DNA from: JBBREP01 sp038202885 | GTDB lineage: Bacteria; Actinomycetota; Acidimicrobiia; IMCC26256; PALSA-610 | DNA length: 11,091 nucleotides | Direction: 5' to 3' | Assembly (NCBI GenBank): GCA_038202885.1 | Contig: JBBREP010000106.1 | Span: forward strand, 1-11,091 | Shown: one piece after another, positions 1-6,124 of the stretch | Numbering within the stretch: the stretch's first letter is position 1 | Layout of the letters: each line of letters opens with the position of its first letter | The notes under the pieces: generated by a model | What the model saw: the letters and a program-made list of their open reading frames with translations, nothing else | Told to the model about the DNA's origin: nothing | Database searches by the model: none | Translations under genes and position numbers: made by a program

Positions 1-1111
1 TGAGGACGAGCTCACGTGGCTCGCGCGGCTTACCGGTGGCATGCGCCGGGCACACCGACGTGCACCGACCGCACACCGTGCACGCGTCGGTATCGAAGAG
101 CTGCTTCCACGTGAAGTCCTCGATCACCGACGCGCCGAACGTTTCGAGTTCGAGGTCGGGATCCATCAAGTTCGGCATGGCCTTCATCGCGCCCTTGGGG
201 CGATCCTTGTCGCGCAGGTACATGTTCATGGGCGACGTCACCATGTGGCGAAGTTTCGTGGTGGGCAGCAACACGAGGAACGCCACAAACGCGGCGACGT
301 GTATGCCCCACGACCAGCGGTGCACGTCGCTCAAGGTGTTGAGGGCCCACCCGTCGACGAGTTTCGACACCGGATAGCCGACGAACGACCACTTCTCGAA
401 GCTCGGCTCACCCTGCGTCGCTATGCGCAACGCCTCGGTCGTGAATCCGGTGACGCCGATGATGGCGAACGTCGCGAGGATGGCGGCGTCTTCGGGCCTG
501 GTCTTGATCCTGATCCGATAGGGCTTCTGCACGTAGCGACGCGCGATGGCCCAACCAATACCGATGAGGAACAACACGCCCGCGAAGTCGGCACCGAACG
601 CGTACGCCTCATAGGTGCGGCCGTGCAGGAACTTCAACGACACCTTGGCGTGGATCAGCGGCAGCTTCCACTTCTCGGGAGCCTGGTCTTGGGCCTCGGA
701 AATGATCGTCGCGAGCAGCAGTCCGAGGAAGCCGAAGTAGATGAAGCTGTGCATGATGCCCGCGACCGGATCGCGCAGCAGCGTGCGCATCCACACACCG
801 GCACGGAAGTCGCCGAAGCGGCGCTTGGCGTTGGCTTTGGTCGTGCGGCGGTCGTCGGCCTGGCCCCGCTCGTAGTTGCGCACCCGCAGCGAAATCAACC
901 AGGCCGTGACGAACAACATTGTGGCGATGGTGATGTAAAAGGCCCAATACATCGGGTCGGGGATGTTGATGAACAGGTGGCGCTGGGTGCGCGACGTGTC
1001 TTCCCACTTCGTGACCCGCGGCATGATCCCCGACGCCAGTGCGCCGACCGCGGCGAGCACGCCGATCGCGAGCACGAGTTGGTGCGGCTTGACGCGCAGA
1101 CGACGCAGCAC
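1..1111 (-). CDS. Membrane (Fe-S)-binding reductase, NarI-like cytochrome b domain plus 4Fe-4S domain (partial, 3' end off window)
   Basis: The reading frame runs from a GTG at 1111 to the window edge and gives 370 residues without a stop. An AGGAG five bases before the GTG supports the start. About six hydrophobic helices are visible (near residues 12-30, 55-75, 118-137, 172-190, 209-226 and 266-284). Histidines 121, 264 and 271 lie in or beside helices and could ligate haem, as in NarI/HdrE-type subunits. A CxxCxxCxxxCP cluster motif (Cys 344, 347, 350, 354) follows, which is the first half of a ferredoxin-like 4Fe-4S domain. This matches actinobacterial fused reductases of the HdrD/GlpC type (the Rv0338c kind), normally much longer, with CCG cysteine-rich domains that would lie beyond position 1. 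The likely role is moving electrons between the membrane quinone pool and an unknown soluble partner. The class is secure; the substrate is not. Confidence 0.86.
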   Translation of the reverse strand, partial: MLRRLRVKPHQLVLAIGVLAAVGALASGIMPRVTKWEDTSRTQRHLFINIPDPMYWAFYITIATMLFVTAWLISLRVRNYERGQADDRRTTKANAKRRFGDFRAGVWMRTLLRDPVAGIMHSFIYFGFLGLLLATIISEAQDQAPEKWKLPLIHAKVSLKFLHGRTYEAYAFGADFAGVLFLIGIGWAIARRYVQKPYRIRIKTRPEDAAILATFAIIGVTGFTTEALRIATQGEPSFEKWSFVGYPVSKLVDGWALNTLSDVHRWSWGIHVAAFVAFLVLLPTTKLRHMVTSPMNMYLRDKDRPKGAMKAMPNLMDPDLELETFGASVIEDFTWKQLFDTDACTVCGRCTSVCPAHATGKPREPRELVL

Positions 1112-1150
1112 GGACGCTCCTAGCGAGGTGACGGGCGCGCTGAAATTACC

Positions 1151-1200
1151 GGGTAGCAGCCCTCAAGGTGAGACTCGCCTGTGGCGAGCCCTGCCTACCC
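1151..1200 (-). terminator. Possible hairpin between the CNB-domain gene and the reductase gene
   Basis: CTCGCC (1174-1179) and GGCGAG (1183-1188) form a 6-bp stem with a three-base loop, and GGGTAG (1151-1156) can pair with CTACCC (1195-1200) around it. It lies just past the stop codon of the upstream minus-strand gene, whose TAG is part of the outer arm. No T-tract follows, so it may be an attenuator or RNA-processing hairpin instead of a full terminator. Confidence 0.35.
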
Positions 1201-1638
1201 GATGGTCTTGGCGTCGGCATCTCGTACGCGGGAGGCCAGCGTGGAGAGCAACTTGCGCGCGAAGCCGGGCACGTCGTCGATCAGCCCGGCGAACTCACGC
1301 TGGCCGAGTACGACGAGCTCCATGTCGGTAGCGGCGGTGACCGTCGCGTTGCGGGGCTGGCGGGCGAGCAAGGAGAGCTCGCCGAAACCGGCGCCGGGCC
1401 CGAGCGTGGCGATCTTGCGGCCCCGCCGGGTGACGTTGGCATTACCGGCCAAAATTACGAAGTACTGATGGCCCATCTCGCCCTCCGAGCACAGGACCTT
1501 CCCGGCTTTCACCGAGACGTCCTCGCCCCGGCGAGCGATGAGGCCCAACTCCTTGCGGGAGAGGGCGGCGAACAGCGGCACGCCGGCGAGGTGGGCGAGG
1601 AAATCAGATCGGCTGGACATGCCAGCATCATGTCTCAT
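1195..1638 (-). CDS. Single-domain cyclic nucleotide-binding (Crp/cNMP-fold) protein
   Basis: One CNB domain fills almost the whole protein (147 residues from 1638, 141 from 1620). The phosphate-binding cassette is intact: GFGELSLL, then PRNATVTA, keeping the Gly-Glu-Leu and the Arg that contact the cyclic phosphate in Crp and PKA domains. No helix-turn-helix, kinase, channel or membrane segment follows, so it is a stand-alone sensor or partner protein, not a Crp-type transcription factor. The start at 1638 has AGGTG five bases upstream. An in-frame ATG at 1620 (MSSRSDFL) has only a weak ribosome site but fits the usual family N-terminus. It is the first gene of a minus-strand pair with the iron-sulfur reductase 83 bases downstream, and it diverges from dnaK. 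Ligand and partner are unknown. Confidence 0.85.
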   Translation of the reverse strand: MRHDAGMSSRSDFLAHLAGVPLFAALSRKELGLIARRGEDVSVKAGKVLCSEGEMGHQYFVILAGNANVTRRGRKIATLGPGAGFGELSLLARQPRNATVTAATDMELVVLGQREFAGLIDDVPGFARKLLSTLASRVRDADAKTIG

Positions 1639-1752
1639 CGGGGCACCTGCTTGCCACAACCGCAACCTCGACCCGCGCTCTCGTCGGTTCCCGGGCACTC
1701 GCTGACGACGACGTTTGGCGCTCTCTTTCGAGGAAACCGACCTCATCTGGGA
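1639..1752. other. Upstream half of the divergent CNB/dnaK intergenic region
   Basis: No convincing gene is here. The minus-strand frame stays open back to 1746, but its N-terminal extension is Arg-rich and unlike the family. A promoter for the CNB-domain gene must lie here or further toward dnaK; I could not find a -35/-10 pair good enough to call. Confidence 0.4.
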
Positions 1753-1773
1753 ATTGATGGTGATGCACTCAGG
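1753..1773 (+). promoter_or_regulatory. HAIR-like HspR operator of dnaK
   Basis: ATTGATG-N7-ACTCAGG has the 7-7-7 geometry of the actinobacterial HspR-associated inverted repeat CTTGAGT-N7-ACTCAAG. It matches 10 of 14 arm bases (right arm 6/7, left arm 4/7). It overlaps the -35 hexamer and spacer of the dnaK promoter, a suitable place for a repressor. The hspR gene is three genes downstream in the same operon. Binding by HspR is inferred. Confidence 0.62.
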
Positions 1774-1782
1774 TTCTATGCT
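1754..1782 (+). promoter_or_regulatory. dnaK operon promoter, housekeeping-sigma type
   Basis: TTGATG (1754-1759) and TATGCT (1777-1782) are separated by 17 bases, the optimal spacing for a vegetative sigma factor. Transcription should start near 1789, giving a leader of about 92 bases. The clpB promoter has the same layout (TTGATA-17-TATGAC), with a shared TTCTATG across the -10. Confidence 0.6.
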
Positions 1783-1827
1783 TCGAGTACCGTCAAGTTC
1801 TCAGTCAGAGTCTCTATCAGCTTTACC

Positions 1828-1865
1828 GTCCGATATTCAGTCAGGCGTCCGATCTGGGATCGGAC
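1828..1865 (+). promoter_or_regulatory. dnaK leader hairpin with an alternative upstream arm
   Basis: GTCCGATC (1847-1854) and GATCGGAC (1858-1865) form a perfect 8-bp stem with a TGG loop. It ends one base before the Shine-Dalgarno AAGGAGG (1867-1873). A second GTCCGAT at 1828-1834 could pair with the same right arm instead, so two exclusive folds are possible. TCAGTCAG also occurs twice in the leader (1801-1808, 1837-1844). It may control dnaK translation or mRNA stability, or act as a DNA operator; the sequence alone does not decide. Confidence 0.45.
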
Positions 1866-1880
1866 CAAGGAGGAACCCCC

Positions 1881-3716
1881 ATGGCCAAGGCAGTCGGCAT
1901 CGACCTCGGCACCACGAACTCTGTCGTATGCGTGCTGGAGGCCGGCGAACCCACCGTCATCCCGAACGCCGAAGGCGCCCGTACGACTCCCTCGGTGGTC
2001 GCCTTTTCCAAGACCGGCGAGGTGCTGGTGGGCGAGGTCGCCAAGCGTCAGGCGATCACGAACCCCGACCGCACCGTGCGTTCGGTGAAGCGCCACATGG
2101 GCACCAACTGGTCGCTCGACATCGATGGCAACGCCTACACGGCCCAAGAGATCAGCGCGCGCGTGCTCCAGAAGCTGAAGCGCGACGCGGAGGCGTACTT
2201 GGGCGACTCGGTCACCCAGGCCGTGATCACGGTGCCGGCGTACTTCGACGACGCCCAGCGCCAGGCGACCAAAGAGGTCGGCGAGGTCGCGGGCCTCGAG
2301 GTGTTGCGCATCATCAACGAACCGACCGCAGCCGCGCTCGCGTACGGCCTCGACAAGGACGGCGCCGACCAGACGATCCTCGTGTTCGACCTCGGCGGCG
2401 GCACCTTCGACGTGTCGGTGCTTGAGATCGGTGACGGCGTCTTCGAAGTGAAGAGCACCGCCGGCAACACGCACCTCGGTGGCGACGACTGGGACCAAAA
2501 GGTCATCGACTGGATGGTCGCCGAGTTCAAGAACGCGCACGGCGTCGACCTAGGCGCCGACAAGATGGCGACGCAGCGACTCAAGGAAGCGGCCGAGAAG
2601 GCCAAGATCGAGTTGAGCCAAACGCTCGAGACATCGATCAACCTGCCGTTCATCACGGCGACGGCCGACGGTCCGCTCCACCTCGAACTCACGTTGTCGC
2701 GGGCGAAGTTCCAGGACATGACGCGCGATCTCCTCGACGCGTGCAAGGGCCCGTTCGAGCAGGCCATCCGCGATGCGGGCACGACCAAGGACAAAATCGA
2801 GCAGGTCATTCTTGTTGGTGGCTCGACGCGTATGCCTGCGGTCACCGAGCTGGTGCACGAGCTGACGGGCAAGGACGCGCACAAGGGCGTCAACCCCGAC
2901 GAAGCCGTCGCGCTCGGCGCCTCGATTCAGGCCGGCGTGTTGAAGGGTGAGGTCAAAGACATTCTCCTGCTCGACGTCACGCCGCTCACGCTCGGTATCG
3001 AGACCAAGGGTCAGATCATGGCCAAGTTGATCGAGCGCAACACGACGATCCCGACGAAGCGCAGCCAAACCTTCACGACGGCCGACGACAACCAGCCGTC
3101 GGTAGAGATCCGTGTGTTGCAAGGCGAAAGCGACATGACGTACCGCAACAAGTTGCTCGGTACGTTCACGCTCACCGGCTTGCCGCCGGCGCCGCGCGGT
3201 GTCCCGCAGGTCGAGGTCACGTTCGACATCGACGCGAACGGCATCGTGCATGTGGGTGCCAAGGATCTCGGTACGGGCAAAGAGCAGTCGATGACGATCA
3301 GCGGCGGTTCGGCGCTCGGTCGCGACGAGATCGACCGCATGATGAAAGAGGCCGAGGCCCACGCCGAAGAAGACCGTCTGCGCCACGAAGAGGCCGAGGC
3401 TCGCAACGATGCCGACTCGCTCGTGTATCGCTGCGAGCAGCTCCTGAAGGAGCAGGGCGACAAGATTGGCGAGGCCGACCGAAAGCAGATGGACGACGCG
3501 GTCGCCGCAACCAAAGAAGCGCTCAACGGCACCGACGTGGCGGCCATTAAGGCGTCGCACGAGGCACTGATCGGTGAGTTCCAGGCGTTCTCGCAGCGCA
3601 TGTACCAGAACGCGCAGGCAACTGCCGACGCCGATGGTGCTGGCGCAGCGGGTGGTGCCACGCCGCCGAACGATGACGAGGTCGCCGACGCTGAGATCGT
3701 CGACGAACAAGCATGA
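1881..3716 (+). CDS. dnaK: Chaperone DnaK (Hsp70)
   Basis: This is the ATP-dependent Hsp70 that binds unfolded segments in the cytoplasm, driven by DnaJ and GrpE. The 611 residues are full length. The ATPase domain shows phosphate-1 GIDLGTTNS (6-14), phosphate-2 VFDLGGGTFD (168-177) and the adenosine motif ILVGGSTRMP (310-319). The interdomain linker is LLLDVTPLTLG (362-372), followed by the substrate-binding beta domain and the helical lid, ending in the usual acidic EIVDEQA tail. Near residues 70-95 it lacks the roughly 24-residue insert of proteobacterial DnaK, as expected for Gram-positive types. The ATG has an excellent AAGGAGG seven bases upstream. It is first in dnaK-grpE-dnaJ-hspR, and its TGA overlaps the grpE ATG. 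In actinobacteria DnaK also serves as HspR co-repressor, which may apply here. Confidence 0.98.
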   Translation: MAKAVGIDLGTTNSVVCVLEAGEPTVIPNAEGARTTPSVVAFSKTGEVLVGEVAKRQAITNPDRTVRSVKRHMGTNWSLDIDGNAYTAQEISARVLQKLKRDAEAYLGDSVTQAVITVPAYFDDAQRQATKEVGEVAGLEVLRIINEPTAAALAYGLDKDGADQTILVFDLGGGTFDVSVLEIGDGVFEVKSTAGNTHLGGDDWDQKVIDWMVAEFKNAHGVDLGADKMATQRLKEAAEKAKIELSQTLETSINLPFITATADGPLHLELTLSRAKFQDMTRDLLDACKGPFEQAIRDAGTTKDKIEQVILVGGSTRMPAVTELVHELTGKDAHKGVNPDEAVALGASIQAGVLKGEVKDILLLDVTPLTLGIETKGQIMAKLIERNTTIPTKRSQTFTTADDNQPSVEIRVLQGESDMTYRNKLLGTFTLTGLPPAPRGVPQVEVTFDIDANGIVHVGAKDLGTGKEQSMTISGGSALGRDEIDRMMKEAEAHAEEDRLRHEEAEARNDADSLVYRCEQLLKEQGDKIGEADRKQMDDAVAATKEALNGTDVAAIKASHEALIGEFQAFSQRMYQNAQATADADGAGAAGGATPPNDDEVADAEIVDEQA

Positions 3717-4321
3717 CCGATCACGACCACTCGGGTACCGCAGAGGAAGGGGTGCGCAGCGACGCGCACCCCGACCTCGGCGGGTACGCGCCCGAGGCTT
3801 CGAACGACGCGCGGGGTAGCGACGACGCGAGCGACATGTCGTTCGCGTCGATGGAAGCCGAGATCGACAGTGAGATCGCAGTGCTCACCGTGCAGCGTGA
3901 CGAACTGCGCGCCGTCGCCCAGCACCTTCAGGCCGACTTCGAGAACTACAAAAAGCGCGCGCAACGCGAACAAGCCGCGGTGGTCGCGCGTGCGAACGAG
4001 CGGTTGCTCGAAGACATCCTGCCCGCGCTCGACAGTTTCGAGCTGGCCGTCGCGTCGCTCGACGACGCCGAGCATGTCGACATCGACAAGCTCACCAAAG
4101 GTGTGGTGCTCGCAGTCGGGCAATTGCGTGACGCGGTCGAACGGGCCGGCCTTGTGCGCATGACGGCCGAGGGTGCGCCCTTCGATCCCGAAGATCACGA
4201 GGCGGTGCTGCACGACGATGGTGACGGCGAGCCGATCGTGGCCCAGGTGTTGCGCAACGGCTACAAGCTCAACGGACGCGTCCTGCGCCCCGCGATGGTG
4301 AAGGTGTCGCGTGCTGGTTGA
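3713..4321 (+). CDS. grpE: Nucleotide exchange factor GrpE
   Basis: GrpE dimers release ADP from DnaK and reset the chaperone cycle. The 202 residues show a low-complexity, acidic N-terminus (1-45), a long helix with QADFENYKKRAQRE near residues 77-90, the ILPALDSFELA segment that follows, and a C-terminal beta domain with the signature GYKLNGRVLRPAMVKVS at the end. The ATG overlaps the dnaK stop as ATGA and has no good Shine-Dalgarno, so translation is probably coupled to dnaK. This suits a partner needed in proportion to DnaK. The unusually long start of the protein rests on this overlap; no better internal start is obvious. Confidence 0.96.
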   Translation: MTDHDHSGTAEEGVRSDAHPDLGGYAPEASNDARGSDDASDMSFASMEAEIDSEIAVLTVQRDELRAVAQHLQADFENYKKRAQREQAAVVARANERLLEDILPALDSFELAVASLDDAEHVDIDKLTKGVVLAVGQLRDAVERAGLVRMTAEGAPFDPEDHEAVLHDDGDGEPIVAQVLRNGYKLNGRVLRPAMVKVSRAG

Positions 4322-4417
4322 TCTCTCGTTCGCGCGCGGCGACCGAAGCAGCCCGGGAGCGAGGGACGAGCGATACGGGTGCGCAGGCCGCTCGCTGCGC
4401 CGGACGGAGTAGGCGCA
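4322..4417 (+). other. grpE-dnaJ spacer with competing short inverted repeats
   Basis: This 96-base GC-rich spacer is the only real gap within the four-gene operon. CGAGCG (4367-4372) can pair with CGCTCG (4389-4394), and AGCGAG (4358-4363) with CTCGCT (4391-4396), so the stems exclude each other. There is no T-tract and no HAIR-like site. It might be an mRNA-processing or partial-attenuation element, or chance structure in GC-rich DNA. Confidence 0.25.
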
Positions 4418-5587
4418 ATGGACAGGGAACCTCAGAGGGAGTGGTTCGAGAAGGATTATTACGGGGTGCTTGGTGTGGCCGAGGGTGCTTCGGTCAAAGA
4501 CATCAAGCGCGCGTACAAGGATCTCGCGCGCAAGTTGCATCCGGATCAGAACCCCGGTGACAGTGCGTCGGAGGAGCGCTTCAAAGAAGTGAGCGCGGCG
4601 TACGACGTGCTCGGCGATGCCGAAAAGCGCACGGCGTACGACGAGGTGCGCCAGATGGTGAAGTCGGGCCGCGGACCTGGTGGTCCGGGCTTTGGTCCCG
4701 GTGGTCCTGGCGGCGGTTTCCATTTCGAGACCGACGGCGAGGGCTTCGGCGGCGGGCTTGGCGACATCTTCGGCGGTCTGTTCGGCGGTCGGGGCGCCAA
4801 TCGGAGACCGCGCGGTGGTCCGCAGCGTGGGCGCGATCTCGAGACCGAACTGCACATCGAGTTCGATGAGGCCGTCCACGGCGTGACCGCGTCGGTGGGC
4901 TTCACCGCCGAGGCCGCGTGCAGCACGTGTCACGGCAACGGGGCCAAGCCGGGCACGAGCCCGGAACGCTGCGCTACGTGTGGCGGCAGTGGCACGATCG
5001 CGCAGAACCAGGGTCCGTTCTCGTTCTCGCAAGTGTGTGGCACCTGTGGTGGTCGCGGCCAGATCGTGCGCGACCCCTGCCCGACGTGTCGGGGTCGCGG
5101 CGTCGAGATCCGACCGCGTGAGGTCAAGGTGCGCATCCCTGCCGGTGTCGCCGACGGATCGCGCATTCGTGTGAAAGAACGGGGCGGCGCTGGTTCGAAC
5201 GGTGGCCCGCCCGGCGACCTGTTCGTGGTGGTGCACGTGCGCGCCCATCAACTGTTTGGGCGCTCGGGCAACGACCTCACGGTGCGCATGCCGATCACGT
5301 TCGCCGAGGCAACGCTTGGCGCGCAGGTTCGGGTGCCGACGATCGAGGGCGAGTCGGTCACGATCAAGGTGCCGGCGGGCACGCCGGCGATCAAGACGTT
5401 CCGTGTCGCCAAACGCGGTATCGGCGGCGGCGCGTTGCTCGTAACGGTCGAGGTCCAGGTACCCACCGACCTCACGCCGGAGCAACGCAGCGCGATCGAG
5501 GCCCTCGCGGCCGCGTTCCCTGACGACCCGCGCGCAGACCTCAGCGTCGGCGCGCGGCGAAGGAGTGGCGATGAACCAACAACCTGA
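4418..5587 (+). CDS. dnaJ: Chaperone DnaJ (class I Hsp40)
   Basis: DnaJ delivers clients to DnaK and triggers its ATPase. The 389 residues have all class I parts: a J domain (about 12-76) with the catalytic HPD at 41-43, a Gly/Phe-rich region (about 77-135), and four CxxCxGxG zinc motifs starting at Cys 168, 185, 207 and 221. Two beta substrate-binding domains and a dimerisation tail follow. I chose the ATG at 4418 because GGAG lies eight bases upstream and the protein then begins MDREPQREWFEKDYYGVLGV, as in actinobacterial relatives. An in-frame GTG at 4379 would add 13 unlikely residues. The last 17 bases overlap hspR. Actinobacteria often carry a second dnaJ elsewhere; this copy is the DnaJ1 equivalent by position. 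Confidence 0.97.
   Translation: MDREPQREWFEKDYYGVLGVAEGASVKDIKRAYKDLARKLHPDQNPGDSASEERFKEVSAAYDVLGDAEKRTAYDEVRQMVKSGRGPGGPGFGPGGPGGGFHFETDGEGFGGGLGDIFGGLFGGRGANRRPRGGPQRGRDLETELHIEFDEAVHGVTASVGFTAEAACSTCHGNGAKPGTSPERCATCGGSGTIAQNQGPFSFSQVCGTCGGRGQIVRDPCPTCRGRGVEIRPREVKVRIPAGVADGSRIRVKERGGAGSNGGPPGDLFVVVHVRAHQLFGRSGNDLTVRMPITFAEATLGAQVRVPTIEGESVTIKVPAGTPAIKTFRVAKRGIGGGALLVTVEVQVPTDLTPEQRSAIEALAAAFPDDPRADLSVGARRRSGDEPTT
5559..5565 (+). promoter_or_regulatory. Ribosome-binding site fixing the hspR start inside dnaJ
   Basis: GAAGGAG lies five bases before the ATG at 5571, still inside the dnaJ coding region. It excludes the in-frame GTG at 5565, which would begin within the ribosome site itself. 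Confidence 0.7.
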
Positions 5588-5993
5588 TCCCCGCGAAAAT
5601 CGTGCGTTGTTCGTGATTTCGGTGGCCGCAGAGCTCGCCGGCGTGCACCCACAGACGCTGCGAATCTACGAACGTAAGGGACTCATTTCGCCCGCGCGTA
5701 CGAGTGGACGCAGCCGCCGCTACAGCGAGCGCGACATCGTGCTGTTGCGCCGGATCCAAGAGCTCACGAACGACGGCGTCGGTCTCGCGGGCGTGGAGCG
5801 GATTCTCGATCTCGAGGGGCGCCTCGCCGAGGCACTCGACCGCATTGGCGCGCTCGAACGCGAACTCGCGGCCGCGCATCGCCGTGCCGCCGAGGCCGTC
5901 GAAGCGGTGCATCGCACGTACCGGCGCGAAATCGTGCCGCTGCCACCGAACTCGATGGTGCGCGCCGAGCCCGCGCGCCGCGGTCGTTCGTGA
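5571..5993 (+). CDS. hspR: Heat-shock repressor HspR (MerR family)
   Basis: HspR represses heat-shock genes by binding HAIR inverted repeats. The 140 residues open with a MerR-type winged helix: FVISVAAELAGVHPQTLRIYE (14-34), then the wing with SRRYSERDI and the NDGVGLAGVERIL segment typical of HspR. A coiled coil from about residue 78 to 115 would form the dimer. The C-terminus reads REIVPLPPNSMVRAEPARRGRS; the hydrophobic LVVW-like tail that I recall in many actinobacterial HspR proteins is absent. The start overlaps dnaJ by 17 bases, so the repressor is made from the operon it controls. Two HAIR-like sites (dnaK and clpB promoters) are the obvious targets. HspR fits better than other MerR regulators because of the operon position and the wing sequence. 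Confidence 0.93.
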   Translation: MNQQPDPRENRALFVISVAAELAGVHPQTLRIYERKGLISPARTSGRSRRYSERDIVLLRRIQELTNDGVGLAGVERILDLEGRLAEALDRIGALERELAAAHRRAAEAVEAVHRTYRREIVPLPPNSMVRAEPARRGRS

Positions 5994-6042
5994 AGCCCGC
6001 GTCGTGAAGCCCGAGTCGTGAAGGCGCGTCGTGAACCGCGCG
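5988..6042 (+). repeat. Four-copy tandem repeat at the end of hspR
   Basis: Four units begin TCGTGAA: TCGTGAAGCCCGCG (5988-6001), TCGTGAAGCCCGAG (6002-6015), a 13-base TCGTGAAGGCGCG (6016-6028) and TCGTGAACCGCGCG (6029-6042). The hspR stop TGA is inside the first unit, and each later unit carries another TGA in the same relative place. The array ends about 24 bases before the clpB operator. The function is unknown; replication slippage is the simplest origin. Confidence 0.75.
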
Positions 6043-6065
6043 AGCAAGTGGCGAAATCGGGAACA

Positions 6066-6090
6066 AAGTTGATAGCTGCGTTGTCAACTT
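6066..6090 (+). promoter_or_regulatory. HAIR-like HspR operator of clpB
   Basis: AAGTTGA (6066-6072) and TCAACTT (6084-6090) are perfect inverted arms 11 bases apart. Read in HAIR register, GTTGATA-N7-TGTCAAC keeps TTGA and TCAA at exactly the spacing of CTTGAGT-N7-ACTCAAG. The site overlaps the -35 and spacer of the clpB promoter, as at dnaK. Confidence 0.7.
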
Positions 6091-6097
6091 CTATGAC
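6069..6097 (+). promoter_or_regulatory. clpB promoter, housekeeping-sigma type
   Basis: TTGATA (6069-6074), a 17-base spacer and TATGAC (6092-6097) give a good vegetative promoter. The start is expected near 6104, leaving a leader of only about 20 bases that carries GGAGGAG (6109-6115), nine bases before the clpB ATG. Confidence 0.62.
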
Positions 6098-6124
6098 CGA
6101 TCCGCGCCGGAGGAGAACAAGCTG

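Noticed and set aside
41..1123. 360-codon open frame on the plus strand opposite the Fe-S reductase
   Set aside because: Low-complexity Arg/His/Gln-rich product. The opposite strand gives a clear membrane protein with a cysteine cluster.
1781..1797. A second HAIR-like site, CTTcGAGT...TCAAG, just downstream of the dnaK -10
   Set aside because: It needs a base inserted in the left arm and lacks the 7-base spacer, so the geometry does not match; chance similarity is likely.
1832..1837. GATATT as a second -10 for dnaK
   Set aside because: No acceptable -35 lies 16-18 bases upstream; the promoter at 1754-1782 is far better.
1168..2088. 306-codon plus-strand frame crossing the CNB gene, the dnaK promoter and the dnaK start
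   Set aside because: It spans a promoter, a leader hairpin and the start of dnaK in another frame; there is no domain signal.
4379..4417. Longer dnaJ from GTG 4379
   Set aside because: It would add 13 residues unlike any DnaJ N-terminus, while the ATG at 4418 has a proper ribosome site.
3011..5485. 824-codon open frame on the minus strand across dnaK, grpE and dnaJ
   Set aside because: It is antisense to three certain chaperone genes; high GC at third codon positions keeps opposite frames open. The translation is Arg/His/Ala-rich with no recognisable domain.
5988..6042. CRISPR-like array
   Set aside because: The units are contiguous 13-14 base tandem copies without unique spacers, and there are no cas genes.
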